From contig OX422200.1 in assembly GCA_949130485.1 (NCBI GenBank), forward strand, positions 1,216,604 to 1,280,603: a stretch of DNA of 64,000 nucleotides, in the 5' to 3' direction. This document shows, one piece after another, positions 1 to 29,800 of this stretch. Under the pieces are notes generated by a model. That model saw only the letters and a list, made by a program, of their open reading frames with translations, was not told where the DNA came from and searched no databases. Both the position numbers and the translations under genes were made by a program. This DNA comes from Agelas oroides. Its lineage: Eukaryota; Porifera; Demospongiae; Agelasida; Agelasidae. The stretch's first letter is position 1. The number at the start of each line of letters is the position of its first letter.

Positions 1-1
1 C

Positions 2-1311
2 ACACTCACCACTAGTTTATCACAGACTCGGGGAGGTTTACCACCTGCAGACATGCCTTCGGATCGGGTCGTAGATATTGGTCCACCAATCACTAAACCG
101 ATCAATTGCAAACAGAGACAGTGTAAGGAGTACTTATCAGGGAGGGAGTTAGTTGCTCTTAAGCAGTGCATGAATGAAGTGAAGAGAAAGCGATACGAAG
201 GAACGATGCAGGCTGGAGATTGTAGCTTCATTGATGGGAAGAGGAGACTCCCTGTTGCACTGGTAAGTACTGAGGGATCAGGCAACACATGGGTTCGTGG
301 CCTTCTTGAAAAAGCAACTGGAATCTGCACTGGGTTTGTTTACTGTGACTTTATGATGAGAGCCCGTGGGTTTATTGGTGAGAACGTCAAGAGTGGCAGT
401 GTACTAGTAGTGAAGACCCACACTCATAGGCCACAGTGGTATGGAGAAAAGTACCATCATCCCAAACAGGATGAGCCCCACTATGGGTCAGCAATTTTCA
501 TCATTCGCAATCCCCACGATTCTCTCATAGCGGAGTGGAACCGCAGAGTAACCAATATGTTCCTCAGCAAGAACCATCTACCACATGACGAAAGCCATAC
601 CAATGTGGTGCCAAGAGACTATTGGGGTATGTTATACATATAGCACAGTCATACTGCTGACTTTAATTGCAAATGCATGTATGACTTTAGCAAAAAAATT
701 AATGGTACTGCACAATCATGCTGTTACAAATGTCCTATTGGCTTTAATAATTGTCTGGTTCAACAATCGACTTAATGTCATGCAAACACATTTATTCTTT
801 CACACAAGTGTATTCCTTGACACCTCACACCTTGTTCAACAAGGGTGTATTCAATAGGCAGACCATATCCACTCAAAGCTATGCTACATAATATAATACA
901 GAGTTTGTCATCTTCCATCCCAATGCAGCAGTTCCAGAATGGGATCTTTTCTTGCACAAGTACATGAACGGTTGGAGGTTACGACTGAGAAATTGGGTCA
1001 CTGATTCAATGCAACAGCGTCGTCCAGTACACGTAGTTCGATACGAAAACTTGATTAACGATACAGTAAAAGAGGTTGGCAGAATGCTTGACTTTCTAAA
1101 TGTCAATTATAGCAAGGAAGATCTTAAGAATAAATTGAGAGAGGATTTTACTGTATTTAAACGTGAGCACAGTAGTGATAACTTTGAGCACTACTCTCCA
1201 CAGCAAAAGCTGCACATGAAATCAGTGCTGCAAGAGGCGATCAGAATGGCAGAGCAGGGGAACAAAGCAGAAATACTCAGACTTCATGAATATCTTGGCT
1301 CCTTTGAGTGA
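2..1311 (+). CDS. WSCD-like sulfotransferase 1 (5' partial)
   Basis: Exons 2-626 and 902-1311, joined in phase 1 (donor gtatgt, acceptor atacag). The product resembles the sulfotransferase half of WSCD1/WSCD2, type II Golgi enzymes that use PAPS. The 5'-phosphosulfate loop region reads VALVSTEGSGNTWVRG, followed by GFIGE, SVLVVKTH and a 3'-phosphate-binding stretch IFIIRNPHDSLIAEWNRR. The C-terminal half has the VVRYENL segment typical of the family. The ATG at 53 is probably internal: the frame is open upstream to the window edge, and the neighbouring paralogue has about 200 more N-terminal residues including a membrane anchor. In the first loop, the YP of the paralogue (SYPGSGNTW) is TE here, which may alter PAPS binding. 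Family assignment is confident; acceptor substrate is unknown. Confidence 0.82.
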
Positions 1312-1625
1312 AGAACCATGTACTGTTTTAGTTTACAAGTGATCATCACAAATTGGGTACTGTAAGTGTCGCACTACGTGTATGAATATCTCTAGCCTTG
1401 TAACATGAAGGCGAGGACAACTCTTCCTCCTCCCAGTGCAAAGCTAAAATATCTCAAGCGTGCATGCATTCAGTTGAGCTTCATTCCCGACTCAGCTTTT
1501 CTAAGACAATAAGTTGGGTCGCAGCCTACTTACATTCTCCAATGTAAGTTGCATGTGGTGTTGATTTAATACCCAGTACATATGTGCAAAGCTGTTTTAT
1601 GCATTGCACTGAAATAAGTGTACAT
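1312..1625. other. intergenic gap between convergent sulfotransferases
   Basis: This is the 3'-to-3' spacer between the two convergent sulfotransferase genes. I see no further coding signal or repeat in it; it should hold both 3' UTRs. Confidence 0.6.
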
Positions 1626-3631
1626 TCATGATACATAATCCTGAATCTGAATCAAGTGTCCCAGGTTATGTGCTTCCAGGAAGTGGACAGAAGCGTTGAC
1701 TTTTGACTGCACATAATGTCTAAGCTCAGGAGTGTAGGGGTCAAAGTCCCTCCCTCTGTGTTTTCTCTGAAAGGCATTAAAGCCAGCTGCCACTCTGCTT
1801 TCCACTTCTTTGTCACTGAAATCCACCTTCAAAAAACGCAACATTCGTTTCACTTCACTGAGCATGTTGTCCTTCAGATTTTCATACTTGACTAGTAGCA
1901 CCGGATGGTTCTTTCCAAAAACAACCCAGTTTCTGAGCATAGTTACCCACCTGTTTATTTCCCCATATACATAAGATCTCCAACGCTTGTTGTTCCCTAT
2001 AATTGGAGAAAAGCAATAGGTTGCCTACATTTCCACAGCATGGTTGAGCAGCATGCTACTTTGCTGCATGTTAAATTCACTTCAGGCAAAAGTAGTATGC
2101 ATATAGATGGTTTTCATGGGGCGTAGTTTCACTTCCGGAGGGCAACAGTCAGGGTCTTTGTTTAGTGCAGCTGTGTGCAAAACAGGCTAGTAAGCACTAC
2201 AATGAGTCCTTACCATTAGTGCCGAAAGAAAAGAGGCTGCTTCTCTCAAGGTGAAAGGTCCGCTGTACAGCTGCCTCTTGATTGCGCATTTGCCCTCCGG
2301 AAGTAGGACTCTCAACTGACATTTGGAAACCATCTACAAGTTAACATCTAGCTAAACTGCAGGTTATCTTGAGCATACTTATCAGCATAACAAATACCAG
2401 TGTACCATTGTATATTATGTCTGTATGAGTGCAGAGAACCAACTGACTTACCAAACCATTCTTTCCCAGCACTTTTTGTATGGCTCTCAAGAGAGACTGT
2501 CCTGCCACGAAACTTGTTGGCCACCTTGCGGTTCCACTCTGCAACTAGTGCATTCAGAGGATTACGTACAATGAATATTGCAGAACCGAAATAGGCTTTT
2601 CTCTTGGATCTTCTCAACTGTGACCCCAACCACATTGCAGCACTACCGTGTGTCTTCACGACCAACACAGAGCCACTTTGCAAACCTTCCCCAATAAAGC
2701 CCTGTGAACGCAGACTTGCATCACAGTATATGGCCCCAGTACAGATGCCAGTAGCCACCTCAAGGATCCCACGCACCCAGGTATTTCCCGAACCAGGATA
2801 ACTAACCAGCGCCACCGAAGGCCTGTGACTGCCATCAATGAAGTGACATGGGCCATCTTTTGGTGTTGTCCTGCTTTTGCTCCTGACCTGACATGAATAA
2901 TACCTCACTTTGTCATCTCTGGAGAGGTATTGTGAGCAAATGTTGTCACTACACAAAGTCTTGTTGGACCATATGCTAATTGGGTGCTGCCAGCTTGGTG
3001 CATCAACGTCAGAATCCATTGGGGTGTTGAGAGTAGCAGTTGCATTGTTGTAGTCATGCGCAACTAAATTTGGTAACTCAACTTTAGAACTGGTTCTTTT
3101 ACTAATAACTCCATCTTCAGGTCTGGATCTGTCCATTAATCTATTATTAAATCTTTGTTTCCACAGTGATTCATTTCTGAAGTCTGCGTTGGTCACCTGT
3201 ATCATTGGTTGTTTGTTGGTTTGGTTATAGTTTCCATGGTTAGTGTTCTCCACTTGAGGATCATCTCTGCTGAATCGTTGTTTGGTGAGCTCCTCTGTAG
3301 CAGTGTACTCTTTATAAGCATTGGCTACTTCTTTAGAATCTTTATGCCTACCAGTCCTTGACAGAGTGTCTTTACGCATTGTATTACCAGGAAGACTGTG
3401 TGAAAAATTGGTAATTTCTGCATTCACTGATAGTCTAGAAGTACTTGCCATGGTCTCAAAACCTATACGGTCTTCATCCTTCAGTGAAGAAAGTGGTAGG
3501 TGAAGATTGTATATCCTTCTGTTCTCAATCCTCCATATGCTTTGTGGGGTAGGTATCAGAGCTAAGTAGGTTACTATCATTAAGATGATAACCACCACAA
3601 TGGCAGTGAACAGGTTCACGTTCGACACCAT
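1626..3631 (-). CDS. WSCD-like Golgi sulfotransferase 2
   Basis: Two coding exons, 3631-2452 and 1996-1626, joined in phase 1 to give 516 residues. The N terminus has a short cytoplasmic tail and one hydrophobic segment (about residues 7-27), as expected for a type II Golgi enzyme. A low-complexity stem follows, then a sulfotransferase domain from about residue 240. Visible motifs are VALVSYPGSGNTWVRG (5'-phosphosulfate loop), QGFIGE, SVLVVKTHG, IFIVRNPLNALVAEWNRK (3'-phosphate-binding) and VLLVKYENLK. The order matches vertebrate WSCD1/2, including the G-K-E-W motif before the intron, but no WSC domain is visible in the stem. It is convergent with, and homologous to, the gene at 2-1311, so the pair arose by duplication. 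Vertebrate WSCD1 has been linked to sialic-acid sulfation; the substrate here is not known. Confidence 0.88.
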
Positions 3632-5489
3632 CTATACCTCACTTTACCTACACACAAGAGAGATGTGTACACAATGTTAAATTGTAGTCAGCTGTACTTT
3701 ACAGATGTAGCTAACTCTAGAGCTTCTTACCATGTTACTGCCGGTGTCACAACATGGACTCCATTGCTCTCCTTACACTAGCCACACTGGCACCACTCAC
3801 AGCTAGATACATACAAGCTCACCAAGTGGCTAGTTACAATGGAATGCACTGTGAAGCCGAATGGTTTATAGTCACTGCCAGTCACAGACAGACAGACAGT
3901 TTGACATTCTTCTCACTCTACCTAGTAACCAGGTGCAAGAATTCTATTTCAAGGATTCCAGCAATGCACAAATCAGCTAAGTACAGGGTCATATCCAGTT
4001 GACCTCAGCCAGGATAACCTGGAGCACTCAGTACCCTAGCCAAGCACTGGCAAGCAGACATTTTTTTGTTTATTTTTTTTATTTTTTATTTATAAGGTTT
4101 AGAGCAGAGTATGCATTAGGGTCAGGCAATAGCAACTCAATGCTAATATGAAGCCTGCCCGAGACATGTTCCCTCCGTAGTATCAGCTCCTCCACTTGTC
4201 CCAAATCAAGTCAGTTGTTACTATATACTGTTCCCTGATAGTACCTGTCAAACATCTGTCTCAACACTAGTTGATTCCCATATCCACTTTGGACCAACTA
4301 TGTGGCACCTTGTAAAACCCCTGGACTACAATGTTACTGTGGTGTATTATTGTGTTAATTGTGTGATATAATCTTATGTCATTGTATGCATGTTGTATAT
4401 GTGCAGGTGAACACATGTAGTGTGCGTATAAATACCCCTCCCTGTTGTACATTTTTAGTGAAGTGTGAGTTGAAGTGATGTGTTAAGAAGAGACCATGTG
4501 AAGTGTATAGGTTGCTTGAATAGGGCCACTCCGAGCCCATGGGGAAATGCGTGCATATAGACCTTGAAAAGAGAATGTCATAACAGTTACCTCACCCTCA
4601 CAAGCATTATAGGTGGAGATTGTATGGAACATTAGATAAGGCATTTCAACACACCTTCACATGCAACTTGTTTCCAGGCTCCACAGCTCTGAACCATTGA
4701 AACAGCCGACATTCTACAGGACTGTCTTAATAGCATCAACATAGTACAAAGAGCTGTATCAGAAAGAAGTTAGTTACCATTCTACCATATGAACTGATCA
4801 CACATGGATGCACATAACTTGTGTACAATGTACCTGATATGGATCACATGACTTGTCACACCAAATATATAGATTCTCACAAGACTTTTATTAAAAAAGT
4901 TTATTTTTAAACTGGCAATAATTGCTGATATTGCGTACTGTAAATGTTTCCCATAGATTACTACAACTATGATTGCATTATTAACAGGGGTATAAACACA
5001 CTGCTGGATAATACACTGCATCATAAATATATCTAGTGCAGTCAAGAGCCGTTACTAATAACAGATTTGAGTCACTGCTGTTAATAAGGTTGACAAGGAT
5101 GTCAGTATGACTTCAACCTAGAGGGGTGAAAACAAACAAAAATATCACAAATCCATCATTTGGAAAACAAAATTCTCCTGAGCAAACATAAAAGATGAAG
5201 GAGTAGCTGTGAAAATTTTAGCACTGCACAAGTGGAAAGCAGTACTGCACATGATATCAGGCTGGTCTCATTCCCAGACACCTCTCGGTTCATCTGCTGA
5301 CAGTTATATTACAGCACTAACAAACTTTAGATCGGTTTTTATTTGTCAATTCCCTATAATATTAATCTTCTCCACACAAGATACTGGGCATATATCACCC
5401 TCACAAATGCTCTGAAGGCTACAGGTAAAGGCCAAGGGCAGAAGGATATCTGGGAACGAGACTAATTTCATGGTCCACCATGACTGCAC
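3632..5489. other. intergenic region, no gene seen
   Basis: This region holds the upstream side of the minus-strand sulfotransferase and the 3' flank of prominin A. Around 4070-4095 there is a T-rich tract. Short open frames are present but none has splice context or a recognisable domain. Confidence 0.55.
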
Positions 5490-22944
<17,455 letters not shown>

Positions 22945-23320
22945 ACTAATAAACAGCTACCACACTTTTGATATTAAACAAGACTATGCTAGATCCATTC
23001 AATGCACGTGGACCTGCATGAACAGAAGCGAAATTATGGCATATAAACTTCACCCAGGACATTAACAGTATCCGCGAGACTAAATGCAGCAATATTAAAG
23101 TGTCACAAACCTATCTACTCCTGAGACTTTGAATCAGGAACGTCACTATGGCCACACATCCAATCTCGGGCTTCGAACACTGGCCTTTTTAGCTTTACTA
23201 TGGAGCCGAAGCAGTGACGTCACTTAACAGCTTACTTACCGTTAGGTGGACGTCTCGTTCCCATACCTGAATCAAGATCTTGGAACGAAGTACTTATCAC
23301 GTGATGATGAAGTACTTAGT
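22945..23320. promoter_or_regulatory. head-to-head promoter region of prominins A and B
   Basis: Prominin A begins at 22944 on the minus strand and the likely first exon of prominin B ends at 23393 on the plus strand, so both promoters must lie in this short gap. It holds a CACGTG E-box at about 23299-23304. No TATA box is obvious. Confidence 0.5.
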
Positions 23321-23331
23321 GCGCATGCGCA
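23321..23331. promoter_or_regulatory. NRF1-like palindrome upstream of prominin B
   Basis: GCGCATGCGCA, a match to the NRF1/alpha-Pal core, lies about 60 bases before the presumed first-exon donor at 23394. The same motif is at the equivalent place in prominin C (34038-34047). Confidence 0.6.
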
Positions 23332-23340
23332 GTAAAGGGG

Positions 23341-23393
23341 CGTAGCTGCATGGTGAAGTAAACACTCGTTTGTCTCGCTAGGTCTGCAGACAG
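23341..23393 (+). other. presumed 5' UTR exon end of prominin B
   Basis: CTGCAGACAG followed by donor gtatgt at 23394 aligns with the equivalent site in prominin C (34118). The coding exon starts after an acceptor (tttatacag at 23850), 15 bases before the ATG at 23866. The transcription start is not determined. Confidence 0.55.
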
Positions 23394-23865
23394 GTATGTC
23401 ATAGTTCTGTATAGCCTACTTTCTGAGACTCTAATGCACAAAATGCAGGCGATCATATGTCATTATATGTATAGAAATCTACATGGGTCGGGTCTCGCTT
23501 TGCCAGACTCGAGGTGCAGTGGCGGATGAATTCTCAATATACTGCTCTAATCGCTACAAGAACACTACTGCTTAAATCTTAAAAAGAGCTTCAAAAACAA
23601 AGTGAACATGCATTCTTGTAGTTCGTCTGGGTTTGATTAGGCAGTATATCTCGGTGTCATGTGTGTGCAAAATCTGCTGGTGTGACTGCTGGTGTAACTC
23701 ACAACTTGACACCAACATTAACACGTGATATTTTATAATTTACAAGTAGCTAAGTAGAATAACATGTACAGCTAAGGCAGCACTAAACTCTAGGTTCTGC
23801 GAGCATCTTGAAGTGCAGTTTACAGTCAAAGACTTGTTAATTTTATACAGTTGGACAGAAGAGCT

Positions 23866-26800
23866 ATGACTGTAGCCAGGAGAGTGGCTCTTCTCCTGAT
23901 TGCATCTGTCTGGAGTTGCGTCCTCCCTGATACAGCTGCTCAAATGGGAGCCAACCCGAACTTTGGAGCATTACCAGCTCAGAGTGAGGTCATATCTGTA
24001 ACGACAGCTGCTTCAGATGGCCTGCGTGGCTATTTCAGCATTCCACGCTCTTTTATCAACACGGTGCTACCAGACTCTACACCCTATGGTAAGCATGTGT
24101 GCATAGTTTGTGAAATTATTTGTATCTGTTTGCCAGTTTATTATGCAATGAAGCACTTCTAATCCTGCTCATACTACTGTTTGTATGGACACAGTCTTGA
24201 ACCCAGACCCCTTTGGAGGGGGGTTTGGGTTCAAGACTTGTGTGGACCTTGCTCCCTAATAAAAACAAACAAACAAAGTCGGCCTTGGAATACTTAGACA
24301 ATTTGATCATGTAGCCACTGTATGAAAGTTACTGTTTCTTCTTCCTGCTCTCATTCCCAGAGTTATTCACTCCTTGGCTCAGTGGGATAGTTGGGGGCCT
24401 GCTTCCCAGCTCTCGCACAGACAACAGTAGTAGTAATGCCACTCCACCACCACTTGCCGGAAGCATTCAGGAAATTTTGACACAGGTGCATAGCAACTGC
24501 CTAGCAACTGGTAACACGTTGCTAGTGAATTTCCTACCAACACCTTCCCCCTCCTGTACCCTTTCCCCATTTCCCCTCCCTCTTTCCCTCCTCCCCCATA
24601 TCACACGTAAAAAAAATCAACAGTCATCTTCGTGGTACCTGTAGCACTGGTATTAAGTGTTCATTACTGACTTTTTTTGGTGCTAATTTTGCTGTTAATT
24701 TTTAACAGTATGCAAGTACTTCCATTCTTCTAAACTTGCCAAGAAAATATCACACCTCAAGCCCCCACACACATTAAGTGTTCATTACCGACTTTTTTTT
24801 GGTGCTAATTTTGCTGTTAAGAGTATGCAAGTACTTCCATTCTTCTAAACTAGCCAAGAAAATGTCACACCTCAAGCCCCCACACACATACATGCGTGGA
24901 ATTAGTCTCATTCCCAGTCTCTCTATTTTCATTGCTTGCAGTATAAAAAGGCAACAAAAGCTGGGAGCATGAGAAGCTGGGAATGAGACTAAAGCAGACA
25001 GTTCCCCCAGGAACTGAGTCTGAGTTTTGAGAACGTGCTTACAGAATTAGGAGTTGAGCTAAGTTTTTGCACACAGTCATTATCACCATGGTTACATGTG
25101 GAATAGCCAATTGGTGTAAGGTCCATGCACACTACACCAATTAGTGTGCTCTTGCAAATTTTTTACAGGTTTAAAATTAGAACACTATCATGTCATAAAG
25201 TTACTATATCACTTTTTACAGTGGCAGAGATGTAGAACTGTCAGGTACATCATCTATGGCGGTACCTGAGTATGTCAGGCATCTCTTCTTAACCCTCATC
25301 CTCTAGTTTATGACATGGCTTGTTCCAGTGTTTGTGGTGGTAGCCATTGGCCTCTTGTTGGCTGTCCTCTTCACTTGTGGAGGCTGCTGCCTCTGCTGCT
25401 GCCGACTGGGTGGACAGTGTGGAGCTAAAGCACATGAGTACCGAAGCAAGTACCAGGGTGTCAAATGTCTGATCTTTTCCTTCATCCTTCTGTTGTCCAT
25501 CTCCATGATCTTGTGAGTGGAAACTGCAGTAAGCTATATCCATTGCCATAGTGACAAGGAAAGTGAATTAATAAGATGATGTAATCAAGGTACAGAGTTC
25601 ATCTGTTACCATGCCCACTTAGCTCTGTGATGTAATGTTATTTATGTACATACATACCACCATATCAGGATAATGCTTCATACCACCTGTCATGTGACTG
25701 CTTTGATCACATAGCTATGAAGAAAGGAATCACCATTGGAACAAATCAGGATGTGTAGGAAACACAATACCATTCTTGACTTTAGATACATTTTCTTCTC
25801 CCCTTTCACACTGTCTTACTTGTAGTGGATTGGCCAGCTCAGTCAAAGGAGTTTGCTATGGCCAAGTAATCATGTGTATGACATTCTCTCCACATGCAGT
25901 CTTGGTGTTGTGTTTGGTTTCGTAAGCAACCAGAAGTTTTCTGACAGCATCAGCGGGTTTGAAAACACCGCCAGCTCTGCCCTACAAGATGGAGTTAATT
26001 ACCTCAATGATACTCTCAATGTGAGGGAGAAAGGGAGGGAGGGAGGGAGGGAGGGAGGGAGGGAGGGAGGGAGGGAGGGAGGGAGGGAGGGAGGGAGGGA
26101 GGGAGGGAGGGAGGGAGGGAGGGAGGGAGGGAGGGAGGGAGGGAGGGAGGGAGGAAGGAAGGAAGGAAGGAAGGAAGGAAGGAAGGAAGGAAGGAAGGAA
26201 GGGAGGGAGGGAGGGAGGAAGGAAGGAAGGAAGGAAGGAAGGAAGGAAGGAAGGAAGGAAGGAAGGAAGGAAGGAAGGAAAAAAAAAAATAAAAAATGAG
26301 GGTGAGGGACAGAGAGAAAAAATACTATTCATTTTCTTTATTCTGCAGCAAGTAACGTTCATTACAACAGACCAATTCAATGTGGCAGCAGACAGAATTG
26401 TTAATGACATTCAGAGTATGTATATGTTCCTATGATATTAACTAGTGATCTAGTCTCATTCCCAGACCCTTGGTAACTGTACCGAGGGTCTGGGAATGAG
26501 ACTGGTGGTGATCTGTAGCAGTTAGTAGCAGTGCATGTGCGTTGATTTTGCCAACATGCACTAATCAGGAGTGATTTATACAAATTGTGTGCCACAGACA
26601 TAGGGACAGTACTGGGTGGTCCAATACGCAACCAGTTGGAAGATGACGTCAACTCTTCATTTCAGCAAATTACCAACATTCTTAACAGTAAGTGATGTTG
26701 CTATAATCTACCAAGAGTGCATAAGAACGGGCGGCTTCACGTGTAACTCTAATAGAAGCCTGTAGTACAGTCAAAATTATTGAACCATACTAAAAATAGA

Positions 26801-29800
26801 ACACCCAGTCACATGCTTATCAACAATGGCTTATGCAGCATGGGCAGTGTATTTTCAGTACTGGCGGTAAATTCCGTCTGGTTTCAATTTAGTTTTAGTA
26901 CGGTTCACTAATTTTGACCGGACTACGGGCTTCTATTGGAGTTACACGCTCTTACTCTAGCCGCCCATTCTTATGCACTCTTGGACAAGTTGAGTAAATT
27001 TTCTTGACATCATAATTTGTGAAGACAAAGGAACTGGGAGATGTAATGCACTACCTACCTCTGTAGCAATTGAGATGATTCGTGATGCAGCTCACAATGT
27101 CAATACCACGGTGACACAGCTCTCAGAGCTCCAGACCCAGCTCAACGTCTCCCTCTATGAGCTCAGGGCGGGACTTGACAACCTTTCAATGAATTGCACA
27201 GCTGAGACATGCGACTTGGTGCCATCCCCTGACAGCGTCGATCTTGCAGTAGACTGGAGTTCAGTACGTACATCCACAGTGGAAAACTCTAGATATCATA
27301 GGACCTGCGTACAAGGCTAGCATATTGCTGCTTCTTGAAGACTATCTATAAAGTGCAGTTGAAATGTTGCATTAAAAGTTTGACGGAAAAACAAAATTGT
27401 TGTATACTACATTTAATGGTCTGTATGTGTTATTGCACATGTAGGTTGGGAATTTAACAGACGTCTTCGATGCTCTGGACGAGATAGATGTTGGTGGAAT
27501 CCGGAGGGTTGTTGGAAACGCAACTCAAATCTTTAACAACATTGATACTTTACTTACTACACAAACAAGCAACATTGGTAAGGAAAAGTGTGTAGTTTGT
27601 TACTCTGAAACTGAAAACAATATTTTGTTATTTCAGACATCAGTTCCGTACTCAATGGATCTCAGGAGCAAATACAAAACGTCATTGGTGGTGTACAGAA
27701 CACTATTAACAACGTATGTGAGACAAGATCATGAATCTAACCAAAAATTGTTATCAAGGTGTCTCTACTGTTGATTGCAGCTAGTTTGCATCCTCATATA
27801 CCTCCAGATAATATCTGATGGGGGAGTGGTTGACCAAGTGCAAGGTGGGATTACCACTTTTCTTGGCAGCAGTGGTGTAGTGCTGATGTACGATAGAATC
27901 AGGTACACGACATCATTGTTACATCATTGTTACATCAGTGTTACACATTCTTGTATACTTGAGGATACCCTGCCTCAGTGGAAACATGAATATGAATAAG
28001 TATTGGATATACTATATAGCTATATGAGGAGCCAAGAGCGCATAAGGACGGGTGGCTAGAGTAAGAGCGTATAACTACGTAAAAGTCGAAACCGGGCGGA
28101 ATTTACCGCCAGTACTAAAAATAGTAACACACCCTGTGAACGCTGCGTAAACATAAGCCGTTGTTGCAAAGCATGTGACCGGGTGTTCTATTTTTAGTAC
28201 GGTTCAATACTTTTGACCAGACTACAGCTTCTATTGGAGTTACACGCTCTTACTCTAGCCGCCCGTTCTTATGCGCTCTTGGAGGAGCTTATACTTCGAG
28301 TATAGGTAGTATTTATACCACATTGAGACAGTAAACTATAACTTGATTTTGTGTGAACAGAAGGAAGGCCTGGTATATTTTATCACATGAATGACATGTC
28401 TAGCTACCTAAGTAGACAGAGGAGGAGGTTTCCACTGACATTGTGACCCCACCTAGCCTCGTACCCAGGCTCCTCCCCTGCAGTACGAGGCTAACCCTAC
28501 CTAAGTATTGGCAATACATTCAAGAGAACTGAGTATAAGTAAGCAACAATGTTGTTTGTGGCTGGGTCACATGATCTATTGTGTACGTACTGTATTGCAG
28601 GTATGGAGTGGCTGCAGGGCTGTTCTCGCTAATTGCACTTGTTGGACTGATTTTCTCAGTTGGGGCGTTCTGTGGAATGTTTGGCTATTCACGTCAAGCC
28701 CAAACATACGAGAGGAGCTCCGTCTCCCACTGTGGAGCAATCCTGTTGCTGCTGTAAGCCACATGTCGCAATCATGCTAGTGGCATAGTAGATGGGCAGA
28801 AACTGTACACCTGAAGCCAGTTTCAGAATAAGTATGGCTAAGATCACTCACCCAATCCCAATTCCACACCAGTCTGAGAATGTGAGTGCATCCTCTTTAG
28901 CACCATTGTGTGTGTTCTTCTCACCTAGGGGTGTGGCAGTATGCTTTCTCATAGTTGGGCTGCTGCTGACCCTCACTGCACTCTTCTATCTACTTGGGAC
29001 AGCCCTCCAGATGGTCTGTAATGATGTCAGTCCCCCCAACTATGTCGTGTTCCGTGAAGTGACAGACAAGCCCTCACTGTGGGGCGGGAGGACACTGGTT
29101 GGGGCCGTCACGGCAAGCACCATTGGCCTCCCTATCAACATCAGCCTTACCAGCTTCCTCAGGTACACCTTGATGACGATGAAGAAAAAATTGATATATA
29201 CCTCATCTCTACCTACGTACCACTTCTTAATGTACAGTCATTGGGTGTTTGCTGAGTATGTTTGTAGACTCTCAGTTTTCTGAGCCTCGGGGTGAGACTA
29301 GGTGTGTCTGTGCTACCATAAAAGGTCATAGTACACATACATACTCTGAACACTTATACAGCAGCACATACTCTAATGTCCTGCTGTATAAGTGTTCAGT
29401 TTGCTTGTCCCTGTGACAGCTTAACCTTGAGTACCCAGCTTTAATCTAAGTTTGAGAATAACCACATTTTCCCCCAAATGAAGTGAGTGTGAGAGCAATG
29501 GACCACTGTGGCAAGCACTACAGGCAGACAGGATCATCGACTTGAACGCCACCCTGTCCAGCTTCACAAGAGTAAGTAAAGGTGTTGACCCTTTTGTAGT
29601 GGCCCTTGACAACATTTTCTCAACCAGACCTGCCTCACTATCCCTTTCTTTCCTCTGACCATGTTTTCCTACCAAACCAACTTGTGAGAAGAAAATATTT
29701 TCCTTTTCCTACGTAGCCTGCATGAGGCTAGTCTGCATATATAAGTTTCTAACACACTTTTGAAGGTTCCAAAGTGTACTTCCAAAGTGTGTACTCATAT

